Below, one piece after another: positions 1-22,346 of a DNA stretch of 64,000 nt; within the stretch, counting starts at the first letter, position 1, and every line of letters begins with the position of its first letter. A program made the translations under genes and the position numbers. This stretch comes from Channallabes apus (taxonomy: Eukaryota; Chordata; Actinopteri; Siluriformes; Clariidae). Under the pieces are notes generated by a model. It worked only from the letters and a program-made list of their open reading frames with translations. It was not told where the DNA came from and made no database searches. The stretch is from positions 5,403,501-5,467,500 of the forward strand of contig CM060112.1 of the NCBI GenBank assembly GCA_030522415.1, written 5' to 3'.

Positions 1-147
1 ACACACACACACATTCACCTGATTAATGATTATATATCTTAGGATAATAATTATAATATAGTGCATAAGTACTTAAGGGGGGGTGGTGAATAGTTATGCA
101 ACTCACTCATGCACGTGATATTTTACATTGAGTTTCTGTTCCTTCAG

Positions 148-11485
<11,338 letters not shown>

Positions 11486-11584
11486 AGCTGGACAGTTACA
11501 CTGACGGGTTACACTCTTCTCATCAGAAACTCTTCTCTAATCCTATGAATGTGACTACACTAGGACGATACACACTACAATGTG

Positions 11585-11590
11585 AATAAA
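11585..11590 (+). promoter_or_regulatory. uroc1: Polyadenylation signal of uroc1
   Basis: AATAAA lies 100 bp after the uroc1 stop codon, followed by a GT-rich stretch. It is the first canonical signal after the stop, so the 3' UTR is about 120 bases. Confidence 0.75.
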
Positions 11591-12282
11591 AGTTACAGAA
11601 TTGTGTGTATTTGCAAAAGCACATCTGTATGTTTGAAATACGTGTGAAACGTTTTATTTGTTACCCAGGAGTCATTGATGAGGACGCATGCAATCGGTGC
11701 ACTGTAACCATAGCAACACTACTGTATGTACTAGCTAGTATAAGCTAATTCATTCTAATACTGTAGCTTCTCAACACTCAAAGTGTTATTATCAGCAATG
11801 CAGATGAAATAAAGGTGGAAAATAATGACGTACATGGACTTCATTACTGTACCTAGTAAATAGTTCATATTGGTTAATAATGTATACTTTGATTCCACTA
11901 CATCTTACAACAAATGTCTCTACTTTATACTTGAATTCACTTCTGCATGGCGATCCGTTACAGTGGCACGCCGTATCTGAAGCTGTAATATCGCCACCTG
12001 CTGATTTTTATACATAACTGTGTGATTTGCTTTTCCTTTATGAAACGCACAATCATGTATAAGGGCTTTGACATCACAACAGATATGGTTTTCCATAGTG
12101 ATGAAAACAACACGTTCTCAGACTGGAAGCAGAGTGAGAGTGAGAGAGACTCTTTTACTATCACATGAAGGCTACAGTGAACTAATACAAGCTTAATATG
12201 TTTGATATTTACGTGAATTTGAAGGTGGGTTCTTTTGTATTTTTGCTCAAGTAAATGGAGAACTTCTACTTTTACTTTAGCG
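11591..12282. other. Intergenic region downstream of uroc1
   Basis: No gene is seen. The segment from about 11930 to 12270 (ATATCGCCACCTGCTGA, then CTACTTTTACTTTAGCG) shares motifs with 44640-44960 in inverse sense and is probably a diverged interspersed repeat. Confidence 0.45.
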
Positions 12283-12838
12283 CTATTTTAACTCTTTGAC
12301 CTCTGTCACCAGAATTTGTAGGTTTTTCTTTGTCCACCGCCTCTTGAGGATTGACCAAAAGTTCTCAATCTGTTTAAGGTCTGGGGAGTTTCTTGGCCAT
12401 GGACCTAAAATTTTGAGGTTTTGTTCCTCAAGCCACTTAGTTATCCCTTTTGGATTATGACAAGGTGCTCCGTCATGTAGGGAAAGGCATTGTTCATCAC
12501 CAAACTGCCCGGGAGAAGTTGCTCTCAAAGGATGTTTTTGCATTGTTCTACAGTATATTCACGGCTGTGCTCTTAGGAAAAATTGTGAGTGAGACCACTC
12601 CATTGGTTGAGAAGCGACCACACACATGAATGATCTCAGGATGCTTTACTGTTGGCATGAACACAGGATTTTTTCCCCCCACATGCCCCAAAGAATCGAG
12701 AAAGGAATTAATCAGAGAAAATGACTTTACGCCAGTCCTCAGCAGTTCAATCCCTGTACTGTACCTTTTGCAGAATATCAGTCTGTCCCTAATGTTCTTC
12801 CTGGAGAGAAGTGGCTTCATTGCTGCGCTTCTTGACAC
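12283..12838 (-). pseudogene. Tc1/mariner transposase remnant
   Basis: Two adjoining open stretches (12548-12838, then 12283-12543) hold diverged transposase sequence: SRKNIRDRLIFCKRY, SLHDGAPCHNPKGITKWLE, NSPDLKQIENFWSILKRR. The second and third acidic residues are 35 apart, as in DD35E types. The first catalytic block is not recognisable and the frame breaks between the parts. No terminal repeats were located. Confidence 0.75.
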
Positions 12839-12899
12839 CAGGACATCCTTTAAACGTCACTGTGTGTGTAGATGCACTCAGAGCAGAAGGCAGGGTCAC

Positions 12900-13145
12900 T
12901 GGTGGTGAGAGGGAGAACCGGAGACATGACATCAGCTAGTCCTCTTGTGGCAGGGCTCAAATGCTGTTTTTTTTTGCAATTAATTGCAATTCTTCTGATC
13001 ACTCTTCATAAAATTATGGCCTTTATGCAAATTGCCATCATCAAAACCGAGGCAGGAGACTTTGTGAAAATTCCTATTTGTGTCAAACTTTTGGGCGGGG
13101 CTGTAGATAGATTGAAGTATGGACAAGAAGTGAAAGAAAAACATT

Positions 13146-13180
<35 letters not shown>

Positions 13181-13407
13181 ATGATTCACCAACAGCATAT
13201 GCAAAACACAAAATAACAGACTTCAACTGCAGGTCAGTCCACAGGTTTCAGAACTTCTTGTGAGTGTGTGGGGGGGCCTGGGTGGGCATGAGACTCAGTC
13301 TGAATTGTTGTTCACATCCTAGCGTGTGTGTGTGTGTCTGGGTGTGTGTGTCATGGCACGCTTTTTTTTTAATCGTGGTGCCTGATGATTTGCATTAGGA
13401 AGCATTA

Positions 13408-13455
<48 letters not shown>

Positions 13456-13470
13456 CATGTGCTTCCTCAG
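12900..13470. other. Region upstream of the WH1 gene's first coding exon
   Basis: It holds (CA)n at 13149-13179, TG-rich runs at 13325-13352 and (TG)22 at 13410-13453, which abuts the exon acceptor GCTTCCTCAG. A non-coding first exon and promoter may lie here but none can be placed with confidence. Confidence 0.5.
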
Positions 13471-13595
13471 TTGAACACAGAATGAGACCGCTGTGTGAGA
13501 AGGAAGGCGTTACAGAGATGTCTCGAATGTTAAGTCCTCTTCTGACGACCCGTGAGAACGGCCTCGTCTTTAACCTGCTCGGCTCCGACAGCACC
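13471..13595 (+). CDS. WH1 gene, first coding exon
   Basis: The acceptor follows (TG)22 and CTTCCTCAG. The ATG at 13482 begins MRPLCEKEGVTEM, and the exon ends NLLGSDST before donor GTGAGT. An upstream non-coding exon is implied if 13470 is a true acceptor. Confidence 0.82.
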
Positions 13596-14151
13596 GTGAG
13601 TCCACTTTACTGTTTGTATCGATTCGCTTTCCGCTTTATCCTGTTCTGTTCTGAGCTCCTTCCTGCTCTAAGGATCAGAATCAGTGTTCACATGTTTGTG
13701 TCGACACCAAAAGTATTGCTTTAATGCTACTTTTATACACAGATTGATTCGAGGTTCTTCTGGGCTCTCAGGTGTGTAAACTCTTGTGTCCTGAAGAGAG
13801 CAGAAAAGGTTACAAAAGAAAGTTACTGCTTTTACCTTTAACTGATACTTGGCACTGAAACTGGAGACTCCTTCCATAAACACTACTAGAATCATCAGTA
13901 ATAACACAAATATACTAGAATGAGTGATTTAATAAAACCCTGTGATTTGCACCGTGCATGTCTGACAGTGTTACTGTTATAGAAAGTTAATCAACACCTT
14001 CTGACTAATCAGAATACAGAATTAAACAGCTGCTCTACTGTATAAAGCTGGATAAAGTGCCAGTGTTTACTTACTGCCTGATTTGTTTGTGGCTTGTGTA
14101 ACTTTCTCTTCCTGCATGACTAATTTTACTAGAAAAACAACAGACAGTATC

Positions 14152-14222
<71 letters not shown>

Positions 14223-14369
14223 TTCAGGCGTCAGCTTGTGCTGTGGTGCAGTTGTACCTGGCAACTAGAGAAAGAACATCCGAATGGCAGAAACACAGCT
14301 GTGGAGTCGTCTGTCTGGTTCAGGATAAAAAACTACATTCGACATTTATACGCCTCTTTTGTGTGAAGG

Positions 14370-14424
<55 letters not shown>

Positions 14425-15470
14425 GCAACACAATACACAAGACTCTGATTTACTAAAGTGAGTGTAAAAATGTAATAATGTCTGTAAAAAAAATTAACAA
14501 CCTGATTTTACTTATTACATTAATTTTATTTATTACATGAACAAATTAACACAATTTAAAGTTTCCTTTAATGATGATGTTATTTTGGGTCTTTTTACCT
14601 AAAAGTAGATACAAAGTATTATTTTGCCTTTTGTTGTGCTTTTATGAAATTTAATAATTTATTTTTTATTTAAAAAAAATAATAATAAACAGACAAAAAT
14701 GGGTATAAATTAAACTTTGATTCCCGTAACTTTTTTTTAATAAATGAATTTTCTTTTTTTCTTTGTTTGTTTCTTTTCTTTTATCAATCTGCATATCATC
14801 TGTTCTGAAATGAAAAAAGGGAAATGTAACTTTTTTCCCTATTCTTCAGTAAAATGGGAAATACAAAATAAATGAATGAATTAATAAAATAAAATCAACT
14901 TTTTAAAACCAGTTCATCACATGAAGGTCACCAGCAGGAGGAAACATAAAAATGGAAAATGGAAATGATCGGCTTTCTATTGATTTCTGCAGGGTTTTTA
15001 CTTTTGTTTTAGACAAAAATAATAATCATAAAATAATAATATCTTTTTTTTCTCTAGACTGATTTCTAGTTCAGACGTGTCCTCTGAAGAAATCTGAAAA
15101 ACCCCTCTTCAGCTGTCATGTCGTCCTTCTGTCCAGTGTCCTTCTTGCTGCGTTTATGAAGCAGACAGTGATCAGTTTTAGCAGAACATCAGGTCACCTT
15201 TAATCTACTCACTGACCAGCGATACACAACTGAAAGGGAAAATAAAATAAACGAATGAGCTGCGCTGCTCTCGCACTACTTTACTTCTTAATTCCAGTTT
15301 GCTTTTGTAAATTCTTTATTCTGCTGATAAAACTCTCACTACCTGTTATGAACAAGTTCTTCAGGGTGTTTTTGGAGACATTATTTTCAGAGCTCTGTAC
15401 TAATATACACTTCAACATTCACTCACATTCGCAGCCTTTAAGCAAAAGTAACAAACTGTTGAACTGTTGA

Positions 15471-15528
<58 letters not shown>

Positions 15529-16485
15529 TTTTTTGCTCTAGAGGGCTAAGCTGCTCTGGGAACAGGAGCTGTTCGCACCCTTCATTTATTCGACACCCCG
15601 CCCCTTTTTCCACACTTTCCCCAGTGACGTTAGTGACACCAGCTTCTATTATTATTATTATTATTATTATTGTTGTTATTGTTGTTATTATATTTTAGGT
15701 TTGAAGTATGTAGTGTTAAGACATTTACTGTTAAATCTAATTTCGATACTGTACAGTTAAACCTTGGATTGCAAGTATATTTCAATCCGGAAGGATGCTT
15801 GTATATCAAAGCACTTGTATATCAAAGCACTTGTATATCAAAGCACTTGTATATCCAAGCGAATTGTCCCCATAAGAAATAATGGAAGATCTGATGATTC
15901 CTTTCACAACCCCAAAATATTCATATAAAAATAATTAATACAAAATATAAAGTAAAAATAAAACAAATTAACCTGCACGTTAACTTTGAAAAGATTTGTG
16001 ACTGGTGTCAGAATCAGGAGCAGGGTAGTTGTGTAGGACAACTTTCACACACTGCACCACACAAGTATGCCAAGACCTGACTCGTTTATTATGTTAAAAT
16101 TCATACAAAAATGATAAAATAATGCTCGTCTTGCAAAACTCTCACAGACCAAGTTACTCACAAAATTATTTATTTTTGAGAACAACCAACAGTCGACCGT
16201 AATGCCCCTGAATAATTTGGAGTTTAGCTCATATTTTACTTAAATACAAAATAAAGCCTTAAATTGAATCTTCAACTGAGTGTAGATTAAACATGCTGCT
16301 CACAGCACACACACCAATAATCCACCAATACACACGCTGGTGTTGCCCTCAAATCAAAGGTATCAATGCATCTGTACTCGGCTGTGTAGGAATGTTGGGC
16401 GGGGCTGAACTTTTCTGATGAGGACGAGGCGAGTCGCTTCCACACTGCTGTACAGAACTGCATCCGTGGCACTAAAGGTCCGCAC

Positions 16486-16520
<35 letters not shown>

Positions 16521-16543
16521 CATACACACACACAAACACTGAT

Positions 16544-16599
<56 letters not shown>

Positions 16600-17797
16600 C
16601 TCGTCCCGTGTTCGTGCGGACTCACAGTCTGGACTCGGCCTCCGGGTGGCTGCTGAGGAATAAACTGAACTCGTGTCTGTCTCTCACCCGGTAAGAAGCT
16701 CAACGTCAATCCATCAACTGTATTTTCATAAAGAAATAATGAATCTAGTAGCGTCAGGGATCCGGTGTGACCCAGATCAGGCAGTTACTCAGGAGGAATG
16801 AAGAGACAGAGTGTGTAAAGGCTTTGTGCTGAGACTGATGGTCACATTAATGAGGTTTTTACTCTGCTTGTGGATTTCGTTCCTGATGCAGAACCTTAGT
16901 CTCAAATAACTTGTGGACAAACTTCATATCTCTATTTAAATCTGTTCATTCTGATATAATATATTGGTATGCAGTTGCATTCTTAATCTACATGTTTTGT
17001 TAAGTGTCCCAGATTCATACAGTGATGTGCAAAAGTCTTGAGCAAAAGTCTTAAACTCCCTCCTGATTTCCTGGCACCCTGTCCAGGATGTACCCCGTCT
17101 GGCATAGGCTCCAGACCCCCCGTGACCCTGTATACAGGATAAAGTGGTATTGCCAATGAGTGAGTGAGTGAGTGAGTGAGTGAGTGTTTATGTAACAACC
17201 TCATCATCTACCTCATTTCCCCTCTCGTCTGTTCCAATCACTCAGCATTCAATTATTGTTATTATTATTATATTTTAGGTTTGAAATATGAAGTGTTAAA
17301 GACAAAAAATTAGAAAATCTCATTTCTATTATATACAGTGTATTAATTAATCACCAGCCTGATCATATGTCATCATCTGCACCTGTTTCTCCCTTCAGGT
17401 CTGCGTCTCCCAAAGATCCAGCGTCCTCTGAGTCAGACGTGACGACTCCTCAATCTCTGGCGCAGAGGAAAGGACCGCTCCCACCCGTCCCTCATAAGAG
17501 GGACACAGACACGTCCTCTTCCTCTTACCATGAACACCTTAATCAGAAGATTACTGTTCCACTCCCTCCGTCCTTCCCGGCGCCAAAACTGAACATTTAC
17601 CCGACAGCAGTAAAGAAAAGTGCCAGCTTTTCACCAGTGAGTAAACAACAACAACAACAACAACAACAGCAGCAGCAGCACTATCAGTAAACGTGTCTGG
17701 TGTTCTCACTGCATTCGTGTGTCTCATGTCTATTTATTGTAGGGAGGAAATTCATCTTTGGCCATGACGCAAAAAAGTTTGGATTTTTCTGGTAAGC

Positions 17798-17839
<42 letters not shown>

Positions 17840-18132
17840 TTTAAAAACACTTAAAGTTTTTTTTATTCTAGATGACTTATGAAATGAAGATGATGTGCAA
17901 CAGAAAACTTTCCAAGAAGCACCTTTTAACAACTCAATATTAACAGCTCATCCTGCAATTAATTATATATATTTGTAAGAATCGTATTTGTCTTTTATCT
18001 TTTTATTTTTCTACTTGATCAAATTTTGAAGATCCAATGATGTTTTTTGTGGTAAAAAATGCTGTCTCATGTGGATTTATTACTTTCCTTCAGTCTCCAT
18101 TGCTTTCTCTTTTTTATGATTTTTAAAAAATA

Positions 18133-18203
<71 letters not shown>

Positions 18204-18650
18204 CATATTACATTTAAGATACAAAGCCTCATTTGCAGTCAATTTAGATTTCTGTGATAATGGACATTTTGTCTGTTTTCCCTTTCCTTTTTATCTTTAA
18301 TAAAATTTGGTCCTTTGTCTTTTAAAAAAATATTTTCTCTTCTTCATTGAGGGTTGATTTTCATTATTTAAGAAAAATAAGTAAATAAATGTAAAAAGTA
18401 CATCGTTCTTGCATTGCAGTCTTTTTTTTTTTTTTTACAGATATACTTAAACTCAACAAGTGTTTAATTCCTTATCTCTGTGCTAGTTTTGGGCCGTGTC
18501 CCATGGCAGAGCGGGTTCGATTCCCGTTTCTGTGTGCATGTTCTCCCTGTGTTTGTTGGGTTTCCTCCAGGTAATCCGGTTTCCTCCCACAGTCCAAAGA
18601 CATACAGAGTAGGATAATTGGCGTTCCCAAGTTGCCCGTAGTGTGTATGT

Positions 18651-18684
<34 letters not shown>

Positions 18685-20679
18685 CCTGTGATGGATTGGC
18701 ACCCTGTCCAGCGTGTAGCCAGTATTTAGGTTAGGCTCCAGTTCTCCCGTGACCCTGAATACAGGATATAGATGATGATCACATTTCCTTCATACAGTTG
18801 AGTGTTCAGCGCTGACCTTCTGAGAGGTTTAATGATGTGTAATTTCTGCAGTCTCCTGAATTGTTTTCTTTGCTTGATGGAGGCTAATAATTTGGCCTTT
18901 CTGAATCATGTTGCGACAGGGTTGTTTAAGAAATGAGAAGCTGCTCGCTGCATCAGTTTGGATTGAAAGAATTATTGAAACATATTAATCACTGCACTAA
19001 TTAACCAGTAAGAGTTTTTTTTGCTAGAAAGTGTGTTTTTAAAGTGCATTTCTAAATACTGTATGTATTAAGAGATTTAACACAATGACTGTGAATAAAT
19101 TTATACTAATAATGTTGGAACTTTTCACAGAGAAGTCTGATATAATAACAGTATATCCAGGGTTATTAAAATGTAAATACTGGAAAAATTGCTTCCACAC
19201 GTTCACATTGCGAATAAAAATAGCTGATGTCCAGGACATCCTACGAGCTGCAGTGAACTGGTAGAAGCAGTACATGAGTTCAGGTCACACAGTCCTCAGG
19301 ACGAGTAGACAGTTGAGTGATGGAGGCTTGACATGTTGGCCATAATCCAGGTGTTAATGGTCTAAGTATACCAACATTCTCCCTGCTGCTTATTTTTCTA
19401 TTTCTATAATTTTTTTAAATCCAGTTTTCACTTGTGCCGGTGTCTCTGAGAACACTTTGCACATGAATCTGTGGTTCACATATTTCCACATATCACGCCG
19501 TGGTGTGAGTTCATCTCCACGCTAAAACATCTGATTCAGTTCAGATGAGGTTTGATCATTATTCAGGGTGGAAGTTAAACATCTGATAGACATATTGTGT
19601 CTGCGGGATACGTATGATTTGTCCTCATGTCCATGTCCAGACAACATATGGCTTAGTGATGGTCTGGCATTTTGGTCCCCATTAGTCTCTCACCATGAGG
19701 TCCATAAAACTTTATCCATGGCCCCTGCATGTGTGTCAGCATTGCTTATAGGGGCCACAAGCTGGGCCTAAGTGGGCTGTAAGTGATGTCCATCATTCCC
19801 TGGCCCCACATGGAATAAACCTTTTATGATGGTATTAAGATTTGGTCAGGGTTGAAGGTCCTTATGGGCGAGATTTATATTAAACCTGGGACACGGATGT
19901 TCTCTGATGCTTTTATTAATTAGCAAAAAGTTAAGGCTCTGGGTTTCTGATACGAGTGTCAGGGATTCAAACCCCAAAACTGCCGCTATTGTGCTCTGCT
20001 CCAGGGGTATCATGGCTGACCCTGAGCTCTGACCCCAGGATCTTAACTGGGATACGCAAAAAAGAAATTTCAATGTGCTGTAAGGTAAATGTGACTAATA
20101 ATTGAATATTAATTAACTAATTGATTGACGGGCGGCGCGGTGGTGTAGTGGTTAGCACTGTCGCCTTGCACCTCCAGGGTCTGGGTTCGATTCCCCGGCC
20201 AGGCTCGATTCCCGTCTCTGTGTGCATGGAGTTTGCATGTTCTCCCCGTGCTTGGTGGGTTTCCTCCGGGTACTCCGGTTTCCTCCCACAGTCCAAAGAT
20301 ATGTAGGTTAGGCTAATTGGCGTTCCTAAATTGCCCGTAGTGTGTGAGTGTGTGTATGTGTGTGTGCCCTGCGATGGATTGGCACCCTGTCCAGGGTGTA
20401 CCCCGCCTAGTGCCCGAAGTCTCCTGGGATAGGCTCCAGGTCCCCCGCGACCCTGAACACAGGATTAAGCGGTATAGAAAATGAATGAATAATTGATTGA
20501 CTGACTGATTGATTAATTAGATGTTTTTCTCAATTTGCTCACCTGCAGGTATGAACCCTATTATACCACAGCTACCCGGCACTGGAGACATGTGTGTATC
20601 TAGAGCCAGCTTGCACACCCAACCAGTAGTGACAAATAAAAATAAATGCTTGTATATAGACTTGCAGTATAAAGCGTGA
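13482..20679 (+). CDS. WASP-type WH1 (EVH1) domain protein without GBD or VCA modules
   Basis: Eight coding exons join in frame into 312 residues: 13482-13595, 14228-14368, 15542-15628, 16390-16477, 16600-16690, 17399-17636, 17743-17791 and 20549-20679. Residues about 17-144 match the WH1 domain of WASP/N-WASP: LSPLLTTRENGLVFNLLG, ACAVVQLYLA, CGVVCLVQD, IRLF, KLLWEQELF, FFHTFPSD and GLNFSDEDEA. WH1 of WASP binds WIP-family proline peptides. Residues about 175-270 are Ser/Pro-rich with SH3-ligand-like GPLPPVPHKR and PLPPSFPAPK. No CRIB/GTPase-binding block, verprolin-homology or acidic tail is found before the stop at 20677. It may be a short WASP paralogue acting as an adaptor or competitor. 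The last two exons are the least certain. Confidence 0.82.
14155..14221. repeat. (TG)33 abutting acceptor of WH1 exon 2
   Basis: An uninterrupted TG run lies seven bases before the exon. UG-rich RNA at a 3' splice site can bind TDP-43 or pair with upstream CA. Confidence 0.95.
14228..14368 (+). CDS. WH1 gene, exon 2
   Basis: It encodes ASACAVVQLYLATRER through FIRLFCVK (47 residues, phase 0), the core WH1 beta strands. The acceptor follows (TG)33 plus ATTCAG. The donor GTTTTA is weak and is followed at once by (CA)24. Confidence 0.9.
14373..14421. repeat. (CA)24 just after the exon 2 donor
   Basis: The CA run starts five bases into the intron. It is complementary to the (TG)25 at the end of the same intron. 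Confidence 0.95.
14422..15474. other. WH1 gene intron 2, between its CA and TG tracts
   Basis: AT-rich non-coding sequence with T-rich and A-rich runs; no element recognised. Confidence 0.6.
15475..15525. repeat. (TG)25 before WH1 exon 3
   Basis: The tract is followed by a short T-run and the CTCTAG acceptor at 15541. It is complementary to the CA tract at the start of this intron. Confidence 0.95.
15542..15628 (+). CDS. WH1 gene, exon 3
   Basis: It encodes RAKLLWEQELFAPFIYST then PRPFFHTFPSD, the most conserved WASP WH1 segment. The acceptor is (TG)25, a T-run, then CTCTAG; the donor is GTTAGT. Confidence 0.93.
15740..16250. repeat. Diverged DNA-transposon-like repeat with a 16-bp tandem
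   Basis: The text AAACCTTGGATTGCAAGTAT and CCCCATAAGAAATAATGGAA is typical of a dispersed transposon terminus seen in fish, but the family is not assigned. At 15798-15859 a 16-bp unit (CTTGTATATCAAAGCA) is repeated nearly four times. Confidence 0.45.
16390..16477 (+). CDS. WH1 gene, exon 4
   Basis: It encodes ECWAGLNFSDEDEASRFHTA then VQNCIRGTK and one base, the C-terminal helix of WH1. The acceptor is gtgtag; the donor GTCCGC is followed by (CA)n. Confidence 0.88.
16484..16597. repeat. (CA)n...(TG)n pair filling WH1 intron 4
   Basis: A 122-bp intron (16478-16599) is almost wholly CA repeat (16484-16536), a short ACTGATGAT spacer and TG repeat (16547-16597). The two halves are complementary and could form one long hairpin joining the splice sites. 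Confidence 0.95.
16600..16690 (+). CDS. WH1 gene, exon 5
   Basis: It encodes ARPVFVRTHSLDSASGWLL then RNKLNSCLSLT. The acceptor is (TG)24 followed directly by CAG, with no ordinary pyrimidine tract. The donor is GTAAGA. Confidence 0.8.
17014..17395. mobile_element. Tc1/mariner-type remnant with an inserted SINE 3' fragment
   Basis: CAGTGATGTGCAAAAGTCTT at about 17020 starts the element. At about 17062-17185 a SINE 3' end follows (CTGGCACCCTGTCCAGGATG, then GAGTGAGTGAGT). The rest shares CTCATTTCCCCTCTCGTCTG and CTGCACCTGTTTCTC with the element at 6716-8970. Confidence 0.5.
17399..17636 (+). CDS. WH1 gene, exon 6 (proline/serine-rich)
   Basis: It encodes RSASPKDPASSESDVTTPQS, then GPLPPVPHKR, PLPPSFPAPKLN and KKSASFSP. 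The donor is GTGAGT. Reading through the donor gives VSK, about 12 Gln and HYQ-stop, so intron retention would give a polyglutamine end. Confidence 0.85.
17743..17791 (+). CDS. WH1 gene, exon 7
   Basis: It encodes GGNSSLAMTQKSLDFS plus one base between acceptor TTATTGTAG and donor GTAAGC. It is short and lacks a domain match; support comes from the splice sites and frame. Confidence 0.65.
17802..17835. repeat. (TC)n microsatellite
   Basis: A pure TC/CT run shortly after the donor of WH1 exon 7. Confidence 0.9.
17836..18489. other. WH1 last intron, first part
   Basis: AT-rich sequence with (TA)32 at 18137-18201 and T-runs. No coding signal. Confidence 0.6.
18490..18790 (+). mobile_element. 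Degenerate copy of the tRNA-derived SINE
   Basis: GGGTTCGATTCCCGTTTCTG, GTTTCCTCCCACAGTCCAAA, (TG)n and GGCACCCTGTCCAGCGTGTA match the intact copies with many changes. The 5' head is lost and no target duplication was found. Confidence 0.7.
18791..19819. other. WH1 last intron, middle part
   Basis: No recognised gene or element. A 19568-19771 open stretch has no supporting features. Confidence 0.5.
19820..20105. repeat. SINE-like or other short interspersed repeat
   Basis: GTGTCAGGGATTCAAACCCC is B-box-like, and the segment ends AATTTCAATGTGCTGTAAGG then GTGACTAATAATTG, a tail type common in teleost short repeats. Family not assigned. Confidence 0.4.
20130..20489 (+). mobile_element. tRNA-derived SINE, full length (copy 2)
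   Basis: Begins GGGCGGCGCGGTGGTGTAGT, keeps the GGTTCGATTCC box and ends (ATGA)n. A perfect 12-bp duplication TAATTGATTGAC flanks it (20118-20129 and 20490-20501). It lies 60 bp before the last WH1 exon. Confidence 0.92.
20549..20679 (+). CDS. WH1 gene, putative terminal exon
   Basis: In the incoming phase it encodes GMNPIIPQLPGTGDMCVSR through LQYKA and a TGA stop at 20677. The acceptor is CTCACCTGCAG. No family match. A poly(A) signal follows 24 bases after the stop. Confidence 0.6.
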
Positions 20680-20702
20680 ACTCAGTATTATCTAAATCTA
20701 AC

Positions 20703-20708
20703 AATAAA
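20703..20708 (+). promoter_or_regulatory. Probable polyadenylation signal of the WH1 gene
   Basis: This is AATAAA shortly after the predicted TGA. Further AATAAA words lie inside the terminal exon at about 20633-20646. Confidence 0.5.
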
Positions 20709-22346
20709 CAGTTTTCAGTGTGTTTTGTCATGATCCTGAAAACTGTTAGAAGCTATAAGCTACAGGTTTAACATTGTGCCTAAAGCTACAAGCTGAATGT
20801 ACATGTTAGCAATATTAGCCATGTAGCTCCAGTAAGGGGGAAAAAAACTCCAGATGTTTTTATCCTTTTGATTTTCATCTGAACTTTCTCTCTTTTTTTT
20901 TTTTAACCCTGCACATGTCGTGATGTGTGTTAGCTCTTCTGTAGCGTGAGACCAGCATCGCTGTAAGTGATGCGGTGCTGTAAGCGAGATCAGGCGTCTG
21001 TCAGCTCTGTCAGGACTTCAGTAGCACCTTGCTGGGTATAAAGGTGGAAATATAGCAGCTCAGTTCTGTAGCTCATACCTGTGGTTTAGTAGATTAAGGA
21101 CATTTTAAATGATTATTCCTGCTGGATCACACTGATGTGTCCATGTGTGTGTTTTTTTTTCTCCTGCGAGGCTCACATCAAGGCTGCGTAGGAATTTCGG
21201 CTTCCTTCCAAAACCCGCTCAACTTCTCACAGCCATCGTCCTCTTAATCACGAGCCGTGTCGAGAAAAGAGGGAGAAATTATTTCGATTCTTTTTATTGT
21301 GTGTATTTGCATTACAGGTTAAAACTTCAGGGTGTATTGCTGAATCATGTCGGAAATGTATCCCATAGCATTCCTGAGTTACGGCCCATCTGCACCTGTC
21401 AGAACGAGACGACCTGAGGCCTAAAAATTAAATAATACAGGCACTTAACATTACGCTCTCGCCTAAAAGCAGCAGATTGGCTAACATGTAGATACACAAA
21501 AGCTACAATACATTACGAGATATTTAACAAATGTTGAAAAGCCAAAGGTCCTGTTTTATCTTGTAAAGTATAAAACAAAACACTTTATTCGAATGTTCCA
21601 CTCATTTCCTTTTTGCAGTTATCGTCATTATGGACAGGCAGGATAAGGGCCTTGCTCAGGGGCCCAGCAGTGGCAGTTTGGAGCCTTAACCTGCTGAGCC
21701 ACCACTACCACACCGTTTTCAACCTTTCACTCTTTCTGGAACATTCTTTTCCCCATTCACACTAAGCTGTCTGTATCCATTAAACTTTTCATTTGAAAGC
21801 TGCTGCATAGGAAACCAGAATGAAGATATAAAGAGCAAATCGCTTCGTGTGATCAGTGATGCAAATCTACCAACTGGGCAAAATCAATGCTGTTGTGAAT
21901 TAACAGTTTTTGATGAGTTTGGTGGAATTTTGGAAAATGTTAAAGTCAAGACAAAGGGACATTTCCATCTCATATGGCCTTTGCAGTTCCCCTTGCAGTA
22001 ATGGATTTCTATTATTAGGTGCTTTTGTCAAATACCAAAATGGTAAATAAAAAAAATTATAATAATTAAATAATATTAGCTTTTAATTTAGTTAAAAAAA
22101 ATTTTCTTGATCTTCAACTTGTTGTAATTGTAAGGATCATTCAAATCACAGCAGGACTTTTGACTGTGCAGAATAACAGAACACAGTTATGAGTTTAAAA
22201 CTCAGTTTATTTCTCAATATAATCCCCCGCTACACTAATGCGCTTATCCCAGTGTTTCTCAGTACGTGTGAACAGAGATTGTGTAGAGAGTGTGTGTACG
22301 GTTTCTACAGACAGATTGTACAGTAAGTTGGCGTCGTAAGATGGTA
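20709..22346. other. Intergenic region after the WH1 gene
   Basis: No gene is seen. At about 21636-21712 a dispersed repeat carries AAGGGCCTTGCTCAGGGGCC and CAGCAGTGGCAG, also found near 42300 and 45620. At 22140-22330 the block GTTTATTTCTCAATATAATC then CCCAGTGTTTCTCAG looks like an old transposon piece of unknown class. Confidence 0.45.

Noticed and set aside
21145..21417. 90-codon frame after the WH1 gene as an extra WASP exon (GBD or VCA)
   Set aside because: The sequence has no CRIB, WH2 or acidic motif and lacks paired splice sites.
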